Position numbers and translations under genes: made by a program. Of a stretch of 64,000 nucleotides of DNA, positions 50,114-59,683 are shown piece after piece. Source of the DNA: Erythrobacter sp. BLCC-B19 (GTDB taxonomy: Bacteria > Pseudomonadota > Alphaproteobacteria > Sphingomonadales > Sphingomonadaceae); the NCBI RefSeq assembly GCF_028621955.1, contig NZ_CP117516.1, forward strand, positions 2,998,001 to 3,062,000. The letters are read 5' to 3'. Positions within the stretch are counted from its first letter, which is position 1; every line of letters starts with the position of its first letter. A model generated the notes under the pieces. That model made no database searches, was not told where the DNA came from, and saw nothing but the letters and a program-made list of their open reading frames with translations.

Positions 50114-50212
50114 TGATCGGTCTGGCTGACGTGTTGGATTGTGGCGGCGGCCCCTGCACCGCATCGTTTGTGCCCGCCTGCCCTGCTCCTGTCGGCGCAT
50201 CGCAGGTTTTTG

Positions 50213-52564
50213 TCACGGTGTCGCAGGGTTTTGCCGCATCATCGCAGCTTTCCGGATACTCCGCTCTGGCGGCAGGGCGCGTGTTGCCGGTGGCTGCCAC
50301 CAGCCATGCTCTCCCTGGCTCGCGGCAACCGTGGTGATGCTTTGCGCTTCCAGATCAACCGCAAGCCCGCCTGATCGTTCGAGCATCCGCCGGTCGGCCT
50401 TGAACCAGCGCGGGCGGCAGGATCGAGGCAGAAAGCGTTCCGAAACAACGATGTCTGCCTCGGCGCAGGCCGCCGCCAGAGCGCGCTCCTCCACCTGCGC
50501 CCGCCCCCGTCCGAGCAGCAAGGACCAGTCCCGCCCGCCACGCCGCAGCGTGATGGCACAGAAGGCCGAGGAGCAACGCGCTCCGGGCCATTCGGCCAGC
50601 GGTACAGGCTCCGCGGCAACGCCTGCCAGTTCCATCAGATTGTCGCGGGTATAGGCCGAGCGGCTGTCGCGCAGCGCCAGAAGGCGGGTCTCTCCATCAG
50701 GCCCGGCAAGCGTGATCCCCGCCTGCTGCCCGTCGCCCGCCACCAGCAGATCGGGGATCGGGGTCGCCCAGACGAGCAGGCTCGCCAGACCGACGGGCAG
50801 TAACCCTGCAAGCCGCACCCGCCCGCGCCACAGCGCAAGCCACAGGCCACCGGCTGCGAACAGCGCCACCGTCACCCCGCTGATCTGCGGCATCAATGTG
50901 ACCGCGCCAGCCTGCCCCGCCGTCAGGTGCGCGATCCCGAGCAAGAGCGCGAGCGAGCGTTCCACCAGCCACCACACAGGCCAGCCCAACCCCACCGCAT
51001 CAAGCAGCAAACCCAGCGCAATCAATGGCATGGAGACAAATGTCACCAAGGGAATCGCGATCACATTGGCAAAGGCACCGTAAATGCCAGCGCGGTGGAA
51101 ATGGAACAGCACGATCGGCATCAGCGCCAGTTCGATGACAACGCCGGTGACGAACAGCATCACGACCCGCCGGCCGATGCTGGCCCACCACGGCTCCTCG
51201 CGCGGGGCCAGAAAGGCGCGCACCGGGGCGCTGTTCGAGAGCGCGACGATGGCCAGCACCGCGGCAAAGCTCATCTGGAAGCTGGGCCCGATCGCACTCT
51301 CGGGCCATAGCAGCAGCACAAAACCAGCGGCGACAGCGACCATCCGCAAGGACAGCGCCTCACGCCCGGCGACCAGCGCGCCCAGCACCAGCAAGGCCGC
51401 AACGCAGCTGCGCACCGTCGGCACCTCGGCCCCGGTGAGAAGCGTGTAACCGATCCCCGCGAGCGCCCCGGCGCCCGCCGCCGCCACCGGCAGCCGCACC
51501 CGCAAGGCCAACCCCGGCCACAGCGCCAGCAGCCGCAAGGCCAGCACATATGCCGCCGCGATCACCGCGCTGACGTGAAGACCGCTGATCGAGAGCAAGT
51601 GCGTCAGGCCGGAATCGCGCATCGCCACTTCATCCGCAGGCGCAATCCCGCCCCTGTCGCCGCTCGCAAAGGCCGCCGCAATCGCTCCGGGCGAGCCAGG
51701 CACCTGTGCGCGAACATGGGCGGCCAGCGCGCGCTGGAGGCTCGCCAGACCGCCGCTCTCGGGCGCGGGATGGAGCAAGGTGAGTGGGCCGATCATTGTT
51801 CCGGTCGCCGCAAGCCCCTTGAACCATGCCGCGCGGGCAAAATCGTAGCTGCCGGGCAGCATCGGCGGCGCCGGCGGCATCAGCCGTGCACGCAGCCGCA
51901 CCACCGCGCCCTCGGCCAGTCCGGCCGGAAGCCCGTTCTCACCAAAGGTGGCAAGCGGGACATTGACCCGCACCTTGCGCGCGATCGCGGCCTCGGGCCC
52001 ATCGCCGATCCCGCGCACTGCCAGCGTCAGGCGCAGTCGCCCCTCGGCGGGTTGATCCTCGCGTTCAAGCACGCGCCCGTCGATGATCTGCACGAGGGGC
52101 GCAGCGACCGGCGGCGCGCCGACAATCGCCGAGCGCGCCCAGACGACCGCAATCCCCAAGGCGAACACCAGGCCGCAGGCAAAAACAGCAAGGCGCAGAT
52201 TGGCCCGCGTCTCATCGGCTGCACCTCCCGGCGGCCAGAGCACCAGAGCAGCAAGCGCGGTGCCCGCACTGCCCGCCAGCGCAGCGCACCATTGCCACAT
52301 CTGCGGCAAGCTGAACCAGCACACGATCCCGCCAGCAAACAGCACCGCCAGCCATGGTGCCCGGTCGAACCCGGCGGCGCCGAGAAAGCGCTCGCCAGCA
52401 TCCAGCCCTTGCCGGATCGCGCCCGCAGCGCTGGACAAGTGGTCCCCGGTTTGCCAAGGGCGCGCACGTCGCTGCGCGGCAGTATCCGGGCCGCCCGGAT
52501 CCTCCCCCATAGGAATGATCGGCACATCGCGCATCGGCTTGTCCCCCGGCCGGCTCAGCCCCAT
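50213..52564 (-). CDS. comEC: ComEC/Rec2-type competence membrane protein
   Basis: Channel for single-stranded DNA uptake in natural competence, 783 aa. The N-terminal DUF4131 region with an OB-like fold (about 150-260) is followed by the Competence domain with many TM helices, including [17 protein letters not shown] near residue 320 and the [18 protein letters not shown] segment. The C-terminal region has a beta-lactamase-like size but no HxHxDH motif, so nuclease activity there is not expected. ATG 52564 is used; inner ATGs at 52534 and 52510 are possible. It is divergent from gltX; both lie next to lexA and gltA, a conserved cluster. Confidence 0.93.
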   Translation of the reverse strand: MGLSRPGDKPMRDVPIIPMGEDPGGPDTAAQRRARPWQTGDHLSSAAGAIRQGLDAGERFLGAAGFDRAPWLAVLFAGGIVCWFSLPQMWQWCAALAGSAGTALAALVLWPPGGAADETRANLRLAVFACGLVFALGIAVVWARSAIVGAPPVAAPLVQIIDGRVLEREDQPAEGRLRLTLAVRGIGDGPEAAIARKVRVNVPLATFGENGLPAGLAEGAVVRLRARLMPPAPPMLPGSYDFARAAWFKGLAATGTMIGPLTLLHPAPESGGLASLQRALAAHVRAQVPGSPGAIAAAFASGDRGGIAPADEVAMRDSGLTHLLSISGLHVSAVIAAAYVLALRLLALWPGLALRVRLPVAAAGAGALAGIGYTLLTGAEVPTVRSCVAALLVLGALVAGREALSLRMVAVAAGFVLLLWPESAIGPSFQMSFAAVLAIVALSNSAPVRAFLAPREEPWWASIGRRVVMLFVTGVVIELALMPIVLFHFHRAGIYGAFANVIAIPLVTFVSMPLIALGLLLDAVGLGWPVWWLVERSLALLLGIAHLTAGQAGAVTLMPQISGVTVALFAAGGLWLALWRGRVRLAGLLPVGLASLLVWATPIPDLLVAGDGQQAGITLAGPDGETRLLALRDSRSAYTRDNLMELAGVAAEPVPLAEWPGARCSSAFCAITLRRGGRDWSLLLGRGRAQVEERALAAACAEADIVVSERFLPRSCRPRWFKADRRMLERSGGLAVDLEAQSITTVAASQGEHGWWQPPATRALPPERSIRKAAMMRQNPATP

Positions 52565-52611
52565 CGGATGCTGGCGCCAAGCCGCTCAAAGTGAACAGGA
52601 ACTCGAAGCTT

Positions 52612-54048
52612 ATGGCAAGCGAAAGCAGCAGCGCAGACACCGCCACCACTGGTGAGGTGGTCACCCGCTTCGCGCCCTCGCCCACGGGCTATCTGCATAT
52701 CGGCGGCGCGCGCACCGCGCTGTTCAACTGGCTCTACGCCCGCCACCACGGCGGCCGCACGCTGCTGCGGATCGAGGACACCGATCGCAAGCGCTCCACC
52801 CAGGACGCGATCGACAAGATCATCGAAGGGCTGGCCTGGCTAGGGCTTGATTATGATGCGCCGCCGGTGTTCCAGTCCGACCGGGCCGAGCGCCACGCTG
52901 AAGTCGCGCAGATCCTGCTGGCCGCCGGCCACGCCTACAAGTGCTTTGCCACGCCTGAAGAGCTTGAGGCCATGCGCGAGCATCAGCGCGCCAACAAGCA
53001 GCCGCTGCGGTATGACGGCCGCTGGCGTGACCGCGATCCGGCCGAGGCGCCGGAAGGTGCTCCCTTCGTCATCCGGCTCAAGACCCCGAACGAAGGCGAA
53101 GTGACGATCCATGACCAGGTGCAAGGCCCGGTAACGGTCAAGAACGAGGAAATCGACGATTACATCATCCTGCGCGCTGACGGGACGCCGACCTATATGC
53201 TCGCGGTGGTGGTCGATGATCACGACATGGGGGTGACCCATGTGATCCGCGGCGACGATCACCTCAACAACGCCTTCCGCCAGCTGCCGATCATCCGCGC
53301 GATGAACGCGATCGAGGGCAACTGGCCTGATCCGGTCTATGCCCACATCCCGCTGATCCACGGCAGCGACGGGGCCAAGCTGTCCAAGCGCCACGGTGCC
53401 TTGGGGGTCGAGAATTATCGCGACGAATTCGGCATCCTGCCCGAGGCGCTGTTCAATTATCTGCTGCGTCTGGGCTGGGGGCACGGCGACCGCGAGGAAA
53501 TCACCCGCACCGAGGCTGTCGAGCTGTTCGACCTTTCCGGCGTTGGCAAGAGCCCGTCGCGCTTCGACATCAAGAAGCTCGAGAATCTCAACGGTCACTA
53601 TCTGCGCGAGGCTGATGACGCGCGCCTTGCCGCGCTGGTTGCCGAAAGGCTGGGCGAGGATGCCGATGTCGAGCTGCTGACCCGGGCGATGCCGTTTCTC
53701 AAAGTCCGCGCCAAGAGCCTCATCGAAGTCATTGAGGGCGCAGCATTTCTCTTTGCCAAACGCCCCCTGGCTATGACCGAAAAGGCCGCCGCCCTGCTCG
53801 AAGGTGACGCGCGCACCATCCTGCGCGTCATTTGCAACGCACTTGCAGCGCAAAACGACTGGACAAGCGAGGCGCTCGAAGCCACTACGAAGGCGCTCGC
53901 CGAGGAGCAGGGATTGGGCCTTGGCAAGCTGGCGCAGCCGATGCGCGCGGCGCTAACCGGGACGACCACATCACCCGGTATTTTCGACGTGCTGGTCCTT
54001 TTGGGCCGGGACGAAGCGCTCGCCCGGCTCGAAGCGCAGGCCGCCTAG
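52612..54048 (+). CDS. gltX: Glutamyl-tRNA synthetase
   Basis: Charges tRNA-Glu, 478 aa, class Ib. The HIGH-type motif is in [14 protein letters not shown] near residue 24, [11 protein letters not shown] follows, and the KMSKS-type motif is KLSKRHGA near 250. The C-terminal anticodon domain is all-helical. ATG 52612 is used; GTG 52591 upstream adds seven residues. The gene is followed by gltA after 54 bp. Confidence 0.96.
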   Translation: MASESSSADTATTGEVVTRFAPSPTGYLHIGGARTALFNWLYARHHGGRTLLRIEDTDRKRSTQDAIDKIIEGLAWLGLDYDAPPVFQSDRAERHAEVAQILLAAGHAYKCFATPEELEAMREHQRANKQPLRYDGRWRDRDPAEAPEGAPFVIRLKTPNEGEVTIHDQVQGPVTVKNEEIDDYIILRADGTPTYMLAVVVDDHDMGVTHVIRGDDHLNNAFRQLPIIRAMNAIEGNWPDPVYAHIPLIHGSDGAKLSKRHGALGVENYRDEFGILPEALFNYLLRLGWGHGDREEITRTEAVELFDLSGVGKSPSRFDIKKLENLNGHYLREADDARLAALVAERLGEDADVELLTRAMPFLKVRAKSLIEVIEGAAFLFAKRPLAMTEKAAALLEGDARTILRVICNALAAQNDWTSEALEATTKALAEEQGLGLGKLAQPMRAALTGTTTSPGIFDVLVLLGRDEALARLEAQAA

Positions 54049-54102
54049 GGCAGGCTGCGGGTCGCACGGGGCGCGGCAGGGATTTTGGACAGGAGATAGA
54101 TC

Positions 54103-55389
54103 TTGGCAGACAAGACGGCGAAACTCGAACTCGGGGGCAAGACCTTCGAATATCCGGTGCTCGAAGGCAGCACCGGCCCCGATGTGATCGACATCCGCAA
54201 GCTCTACGCGCAGACGGGGGCGTTCACCTTCGACCCGGGCTTCACCTCGACCGCCAGCTGCGAAAGCGCGCTGACCTACATCGATGGTGACGAGGGCGTG
54301 CTGCTGCACCGCGGCTATCCGATCGGCCAGCTGGCCGAACATTCCAGCTTTATGGAAGTCAGCTACCTGCTGCTCAACGGCGAACTGCCGAGCAAGGACG
54401 AGCTCGACAAGTTCACCTACACCATCACTCGCCACACCATGCTGCACGAGCAGCTGATGACCTTCTATCGGGGCTTCCGCCGCGATGCGCACCCGATGGC
54501 GGTGATGTGCGGCGTGGTCGGCGCGCTGTCGGCGTTCTATCACGACAGCACCGACATCGCCGATCCGACCCAGCGCATGATCGCCTCGCACCGGCTGATC
54601 GCCAAGATGCCGACGATTGCGGCGATGGCCTACAAGTATTCGGTCGGCCAGCCCTTCATGTATCCGGACAACCGCCTGTCCTACACCGGCAATTTCCTGC
54701 GCATGACCTTCGGCGTTCCGGCCGAGGAATATGAGGTGATCCCGGCGGTCGAGCGCGCGATGGACCGGATCTTCATCCTCCACGCCGATCACGAACAGAA
54801 CGCCTCGACATCGACCGTGCGTCTGGCGGGCTCTTCGGGCGCGAACCCGTTTGCGTGCATCGCGGCCGGCATCGCCTGCCTGTGGGGCCCGGCGCATGGC
54901 GGCGCGAATGAAGCGGCGCTCAATATGCTCAAGGAAATCGGCACGCCCGACAAAATCCCGCACTATATCGAGCGCGCCAAGGACAAGAACGATCCGTTCC
55001 GCCTGATGGGCTTCGGTCACCGGGTCTACAAGAACTACGACCCGCGCGCGACGGTGATGCAGAAGACCGTGCGCGAAGTGTTCGATGCGCTGAAGGTCAC
55101 CGATCCGCTGTTCGAAACCGCGTTGCGGCTTGAGGAAATCGCGCTCAGCGATCCCTACTTCATCGAGAAGAAGCTGTTCCCCAACGTCGACTTCTATTCG
55201 GGCATCATCCTTTCGGCGATCGGTTTCCCGACCACGATGTTCACCGCGCTGTTTGCCCTCGCCCGCACCGTGGGCTGGGTGGCGCAGTGGAACGAGATGA
55301 TCAGCGATCCCGGCCAGAAGATCGGGCGTCCGCGCCAGCTCTACACCGGCCCGACGGAGCGCGATTACATCCCGCTCGACAAGCGCTGA
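54103..55389 (+). CDS. gltA: Citrate synthase
   Basis: Condenses acetyl-CoA and oxaloacetate in the TCA cycle, 428 aa, hexameric type II. Catalytic residues are in [16 protein letters not shown] (His), [10 protein letters not shown] (His), and [12 protein letters not shown] (His, Arg), and the Asp in PNVDFYSG. It starts at TTG 54103 with AGGAGA 7 bp upstream. A small membrane gene follows at 55404. Confidence 0.97.
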   Translation: MADKTAKLELGGKTFEYPVLEGSTGPDVIDIRKLYAQTGAFTFDPGFTSTASCESALTYIDGDEGVLLHRGYPIGQLAEHSSFMEVSYLLLNGELPSKDELDKFTYTITRHTMLHEQLMTFYRGFRRDAHPMAVMCGVVGALSAFYHDSTDIADPTQRMIASHRLIAKMPTIAAMAYKYSVGQPFMYPDNRLSYTGNFLRMTFGVPAEEYEVIPAVERAMDRIFILHADHEQNASTSTVRLAGSSGANPFACIAAGIACLWGPAHGGANEAALNMLKEIGTPDKIPHYIERAKDKNDPFRLMGFGHRVYKNYDPRATVMQKTVREVFDALKVTDPLFETALRLEEIALSDPYFIEKKLFPNVDFYSGIILSAIGFPTTMFTALFALARTVGWVAQWNEMISDPGQKIGRPRQLYTGPTERDYIPLDKR

Positions 55390-55403
55390 GAGACTGACAC
55401 CCC

Positions 55404-55595
55404 ATGATGATGCTCAGGACGGCAGGGGTTTTCCTAGTCGTCATGGGCATCATCTGGGCGCTTCAGGGCGCAGGGCTTTTGAACTGGCCCGCCAGCAGCT
55501 TCATGCTCGCGCAGCAGCAATGGGTGCTTTACGGCGCGCTGACCACAGTGGTTGGCGCGCTTTTGCTGTGGTGGGCCAGCAAGATCAGGCGCTGA
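55404..55595 (+). CDS. Small two-TM membrane protein
   Basis: A 63-residue protein with two TM helices (about 5-25 and 41-59) and a short loop SSFMLAQQQW. Translated length and hydrophobicity match small inner-membrane proteins annotated as unknown. It lies 14 bp after gltA and is probably in its transcript. It abuts the end of the minus-strand kinase-like gene. Confidence 0.72.
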   Translation: MMMLRTAGVFLVVMGIIWALQGAGLLNWPASSFMLAQQQWVLYGALTTVVGALLLWWASKIRR

Positions 55596-57002
55596 TCAAT
55601 GCGCCGGAAGTTCGAGCCGGAACAACGCCCCGCCGCCGGGTGCCGCGCTGACGGTGAGGCTCCCTTCCATCGCCTCGGCTAGACGGCGCGAGATATAGAG
55701 GCCAAGGCCTGATCCCCCGTCACGACCACCGTCACTGTCACGGCCGAGACGTTCGCCCTTGTCGAAGATGCGGGTGGCCTGTTCGGGGGTAATGCCCGGC
55801 CCCTCGTCGGCGACCGTGAGAGCCACCCGCCCCTCACCGGCCGCAAGCGCGGTGATCGTCACCGTGCTTGCGGCCGGGGCGTAGGCAATGGCGTTGCCGA
55901 TCAGGTTGATGAGGATTTGCAGCACGCGCCGGAATTCCGCCGTCGCCACCGCCGCGCCGCGCTCGCCTTCGACCACCAGCACGGTGTCGCGGTTCTGCGC
56001 GCGCACCCCGAGGATCCCCGCTGCCCGGCGCGCCGCATCGGCGAGATCGACGGGCTCCCTCGCCGTCGAGAAGCCCGGCGTTTCGACCACTTCGAGATCG
56101 GCAAGATCGTCCAGCATGGCGGCAAGATGCTGCCCGGCGCTGGCGATCGTGCCCGCGTATTCGCTGTATTCATCACGCAGCGGGCCGGCGAGGCGGGCGC
56201 GGATGCTTTCGGCATTGGCAATGATCCGCGCGACCGGCTGGCGCAGCACCGGGGTCAGCGCTGTGCCGACGAGGCGCGAGGGGAGAGCCTCGGGCGCCGC
56301 GCTGTCGGCCTGGTCGGCCACCGTTTCGCCGAGCGGCTCTTCGGCGATCAGCAGCAGTTCGAACCCCGCAGGGTTTTGCGCATCGGGGCCGAGCGGGATC
56401 AGGCGCACCCGCCAATTGCGGGCCGACCCGGCAAAGCGGCACGTGGCTCCGTCGAGCAGCCGCCAGTGGAGCGGCTGATGATGGCTGACGCCGGTCAATT
56501 CGACCAGCGTGCTCCAGGTCGTGCCGGGGGCTTCGGTGGCAGCCTTCTGCAATTCGGCAGCATCGGGCGCGAGTGCGCTCAGCACCTGCAAGCGCTGGCG
56601 TGCGTCGAGCCGGGCACTGACTTCCGCGGTGGCGCGGTCGATGGCATCGATCTTTTCCGCGAACTCGCGCGCGCTGGGCGGCGTCAGCGGGCTGCGTTGC
56701 CAGTTCTCGACCAGCACCTCGCAGCCGCCGCCTTCGCCCTCCGCAAGGGGGTGAATGCGCGCAAAGCCGGAAACTTCAGCATCGCCATCAAATGCGGAAA
56801 AGCTGCGCGCGATCTTGAGGCCCATCGCCCGCGCCTGCTGCACCAATGCCAGCAGTTCAGGGATCGCGAGCGTGCCCGGCAGGTCGCCCCCGCAGCGCTC
56901 CTGCAACTCGGCGAGCGGCGCATCCGCGCTCAGAAGCCGGTCGCGCGCATCCGTGAGGCCATAGGCGCCGAGCAGGCTGTCGGTGTGATCCATCGCGTTC
57001 AT
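55596..57002 (-). CDS. Histidine-kinase-like protein lacking the phospho-acceptor His
   Basis: A 468-aa soluble protein. Residues 1-110 and 150-225 look like PAS-type sensor regions (IARSFSAFDGDAEVSG; LTGVSHHQPLHWRLL). The dimerisation helix region at 250-300 is TPVLRQPVARIIANAE: LRQP matches LRTP of histidine kinases, but the catalytic His position (251) is Pro. The only His nearby (292) lies in the second helix. The ATPase domain is intact: NLIGNA N box at 366-371, DEGPGI at 399-404, and GGSGLGLYIS at 429-438. It may bind ATP and act as a scaffold or regulator, as DivL does. ATGA overlap with the preceding gene. Confidence 0.88.
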   Translation of the reverse strand: MNAMDHTDSLLGAYGLTDARDRLLSADAPLAELQERCGGDLPGTLAIPELLALVQQARAMGLKIARSFSAFDGDAEVSGFARIHPLAEGEGGGCEVLVENWQRSPLTPPSAREFAEKIDAIDRATAEVSARLDARQRLQVLSALAPDAAELQKAATEAPGTTWSTLVELTGVSHHQPLHWRLLDGATCRFAGSARNWRVRLIPLGPDAQNPAGFELLLIAEEPLGETVADQADSAAPEALPSRLVGTALTPVLRQPVARIIANAESIRARLAGPLRDEYSEYAGTIASAGQHLAAMLDDLADLEVVETPGFSTAREPVDLADAARRAAGILGVRAQNRDTVLVVEGERGAAVATAEFRRVLQILINLIGNAIAYAPAASTVTITALAAGEGRVALTVADEGPGITPEQATRIFDKGERLGRDSDGGRDGGSGLGLYISRRLAEAMEGSLTVSAAPGGGALFRLELPAH

Positions 57003-57943
57003 CGCCCGCCACCGCTGCCCGCCAGCAGCGCCTCGGCCTGCGCGGGGGCAATTTCGGCGAGCCCGCGCGGCGGACGTCCGTTCGGATCGGCGAGCATCAC
57101 CTGCCGCTCCGCCGCCCGGCCATCGACGCCGCCTGCCCGCAACAGCAATGCGAGCCGCAGTCCCTGCCCATCAAGGCAGGCGAGCACGACACCGGCGCGC
57201 GGCTGGCGTGTCGCGGCTGCGAGTGCGCTGGCGAACAGCGCAACCCCGGCATGGTCCAGACCCAGCGCCGCCACCGCGCCCCGGCGCATCGCTGCGACGA
57301 GCCGTGCCAGCAGGCCAAGCCGCCCCGCCGCCTCGTCGTAACCGGCCTGCAAGCGCGTCGCGGCCTCGCTATCGCCCATCTGACTCTGCACGCCCGCCAG
57401 CAGGCGATGGAACAGTTCGGCGGGAAGTTCGGCGAGCGGCAATTCCATGCGCCGCTGGCTTTGCACGAAGCGCGATTGCCCTGCGAGTGTCGCCATGGCG
57501 AGGCTGGCAATGGCGGGGTCTTCTGCCGCGATCAGTTCCTGGAGCAAGGGGCTCAGCACCGGATCGACCGCGTGGCGCGTTTGCAGGCGTTCGGCAATCA
57601 GGCTCTCGGCGGCAAGTGCATGGCAATGGGCGAGCAGGGCTTCGTCGGCCATCAGCTGCTCGGCCAGCGGATCGAGCACGGATGCCTCGATCGAATGGGC
57701 GGGCAACCTTATGGCCGGATCGCTGCCCGCCCGCAGCGCCAGCAATTGTGCCGCAAGGTCGTGGATCATGCCGCGCACCCGGGCGAGCACCGCGTCGCTG
57801 ACCAGCGCCTGCGCTTCGCTGCTCAGCAGGTGGCGCAAGACCGGGACGACCGCCGTCAGCGCACGGGTTTCCCGCGCGAGCTCCTCTGTGAGGATCGCCT
57901 CGACAGCAGCGTCGGCGGCCAGGTCCATCGTCTTTTCGCCCAT
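56999..57943 (-). CDS. Helical protein of unknown function
   Basis: A 314-residue, Ala/Leu-rich all-helical protein; I do not recognise a family, though a distant DUF2336-like helical fold is possible. A long central region (AEQLMADEALLAHCHALAAES, LFHRLLAGVQSQM) alternates with amphipathic helices. ATG 57943 is used; ATG 57928 or GTG 57964 are alternatives. No TM or catalytic motif is seen. Its end overlaps the kinase-like gene's ATG, so translation is coupled and the two proteins probably act together. Confidence 0.7.
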   Translation of the reverse strand: MGEKTMDLAADAAVEAILTEELARETRALTAVVPVLRHLLSSEAQALVSDAVLARVRGMIHDLAAQLLALRAGSDPAIRLPAHSIEASVLDPLAEQLMADEALLAHCHALAAESLIAERLQTRHAVDPVLSPLLQELIAAEDPAIASLAMATLAGQSRFVQSQRRMELPLAELPAELFHRLLAGVQSQMGDSEAATRLQAGYDEAAGRLGLLARLVAAMRRGAVAALGLDHAGVALFASALAAATRQPRAGVVLACLDGQGLRLALLLRAGGVDGRAAERQVMLADPNGRPPRGLAEIAPAQAEALLAGSGGGR

Positions 57944-57984
57944 CCTTGCGAGGGTTACCCCCACATAGTTAAGACCGCGTTAGA

Positions 57985-59190
57985 TCAAGTCTTGCGTCCG
58001 CGCAGCAGCAAAGCTGTCAATAGCCCCAAGGCGAGACAGGCCAGCGCTTCAGGCAACAGGTCAAAGGCAGAGGCAAGCGCAAGCACCAGGAGCCAGGAAG
58101 CGCGGTCTGCGGCAGGGCGGGCGAGCGCCTCACCCTCGCTGCGCGCGGCCAGAACGGCCAAACCGACAGTGACCGGGCCAAGCACGGCAAGCGGCTGCCA
58201 ACTCGGCCACGGCGCAAGCGCAAACCACAGCAGGAGCGCGGTGAGGAGGTCGCTCACCGCGCCCAGCATCTCCGCGCCGGTGGCGGTGCTGGGTTTGACA
58301 ATTTCCAGCAAGCGCCGGGCAAGCGCCGCATGGGCCTGCGCCACCCGCAGACCAAGGGTGCCCAGCCCTGCCAGCAGCAGCCCTGCGGCAGGCGGGCCGA
58401 ACGCAGCCGTCATCACGCCGGTCAACAGGAGCGCCAGCCCGATCCCGCCCGCCACCAGCCCGCCCTGCCCCTGACCGCGCTGCGCAAGCGCACGGGCCAG
58501 CAGACCGGCGAGCAGCTCCATCGGAGCGCGCCAGTCGCGTGGTGGGGCGGCGCTGGCGATCAGCGCTTCCCCGGCCGCCGCGACCCGGTCGCCGTCATCG
58601 GCCAAGATCCAGCGCTGATCCAGGGGTTCGTGCGCTGCAAGGTCGCGTAGGGGTGTCCCGCTTTGCAAGGCAAGCCGCAGCAGCAGGGACACGGCATCGG
58701 CATCGGCTGGGAAATCCGCAAGCTGCTGCACCGGCGCGCCGCGCATCGCAAGGACTCCGGCCCAATTGCGGCTCGCATCGATCCGTTCGAAATCCTCCGG
58801 GAAGGCCGCGGCAAGGGGATGGTCGGCCGGAAATGCCGCAACCATGCGACGCAAGGCGCTCTCGCTGGTGAACATCCCGCGCACGATCTCGGCATCGGGC
58901 ACCAAGCCGTCGGCGATGATGAAGAGATCATCCTCGGCGCGCACCAGAGCAGGCAGCGCCGCAAAGCCGGTCAAGGCATGGAAGGCCGCGCCGCTACCCT
59001 CGATGCTGTGCTGGAGCGCGAGGATTTCGGCCGAATGGGTCGCAGTCAGGCAGACCACCCGCTCGACGCCGAGCGATTGCAGCAGCGCACCTTGCCACGC
59101 CAGCACGCTGCGCCCCGCAAGCGGCAAAGACGCGCGCAGGCTCCCCTCGCGATCTGTCTTCAGCGCAGCGATCAGGCCAACGCGCATCAT
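57985..59190 (-). CDS. Membrane protein with nucleotidyltransferase-like N-terminus
   Basis: A 401-aa protein. Residues 1-200 resemble the GT-A nucleotidyltransferase fold (IAALKTDREGSLRASLPLAGRSV, LLQSLGVERVVCLT, DDLFIIADGLVPD), but the G-rich signature loop and both metal Asp residues are weak. Residues 225-395 hold six or so TM segments (GGIGLALLLTGVMTAAFGP and others) with no CDP-alcohol phosphotransferase motif. The domain pairing recalls fused NTase/CDP-OH-P enzymes that have decayed, but the function is not shown. ATG 59190 is a clear start. It lies between the HPt-like and helical protein genes in the same direction. Confidence 0.75.
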   Translation of the reverse strand: MMRVGLIAALKTDREGSLRASLPLAGRSVLAWQGALLQSLGVERVVCLTATHSAEILALQHSIEGSGAAFHALTGFAALPALVRAEDDLFIIADGLVPDAEIVRGMFTSESALRRMVAAFPADHPLAAAFPEDFERIDASRNWAGVLAMRGAPVQQLADFPADADAVSLLLRLALQSGTPLRDLAAHEPLDQRWILADDGDRVAAAGEALIASAAPPRDWRAPMELLAGLLARALAQRGQGQGGLVAGGIGLALLLTGVMTAAFGPPAAGLLLAGLGTLGLRVAQAHAALARRLLEIVKPSTATGAEMLGAVSDLLTALLLWFALAPWPSWQPLAVLGPVTVGLAVLAARSEGEALARPAADRASWLLVLALASAFDLLPEALACLALGLLTALLLRGRKT

Positions 59191-59288
59191 TACCCCCTCG
59201 GCATTGCGGCCGCGAGGGTGACGCGTTCAGAGCATGGGTTCAAGCCGCAGTTGAAAGATTACCCCGCCCATCGGCGAGGCGATGGCTG

Positions 59289-59624
59289 TCAGCGACGGGC
59301 GTCGCGGCGCAGGTCAGCGGTCTGTGCGCGGCTGAAGCGGGCGAGAACGCCCTCGACCTCGCGGATCGCCATAGGCTCGCCTGGTGCGGCGTGAAGCGCG
59401 ATTTCCGCAGCTTGCAGCAGGTCTTCGGCATTGAAGCTCGCCGCCAGCCCCTTCAGCCGCATCGCCGCAACGTGCCAATTGCCGTCGCAGCGCGCCCGCT
59501 TGAGCAGGTCAAGCTGCCGCATCGCGCTTTCGATGAAGGCCGCACGCAACTCGCGCAGCAGCGCGGCATCATCGCCGGCCGCTGCCGCCAGGGTTGCATC
59601 AAGGGCGCCATGATTGAATGCCAT
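59289..59624 (-). CDS. HPt-like protein without the phosphorylated His
   Basis: A 111-residue four-helix protein with the HPt signature altered: HVAAMRLKGLAASFNAEDL, in which the active-site His of the (A)HxLKG motif is Met 55. His 51, one turn earlier, is the only nearby His. ATG 59624 is used because the longer frame upstream includes the promoter area of the divergent gene. It is first of the four-gene minus-strand group, 98 bp ahead of the next. It may be a structural or dominant-negative HPt partner. Confidence 0.78.
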   Translation of the reverse strand: MAFNHGALDATLAAAAGDDAALLRELRAAFIESAMRQLDLLKRARCDGNWHVAAMRLKGLAASFNAEDLLQAAEIALHAAPGEPMAIREVEGVLARFSRAQTADLRRDARR

Positions 59625-59683
59625 GCTCCCGCGAATACGCGCGATTGGGTTAATGCGGGGTTTATCCACAACGGCGGTGTGGT

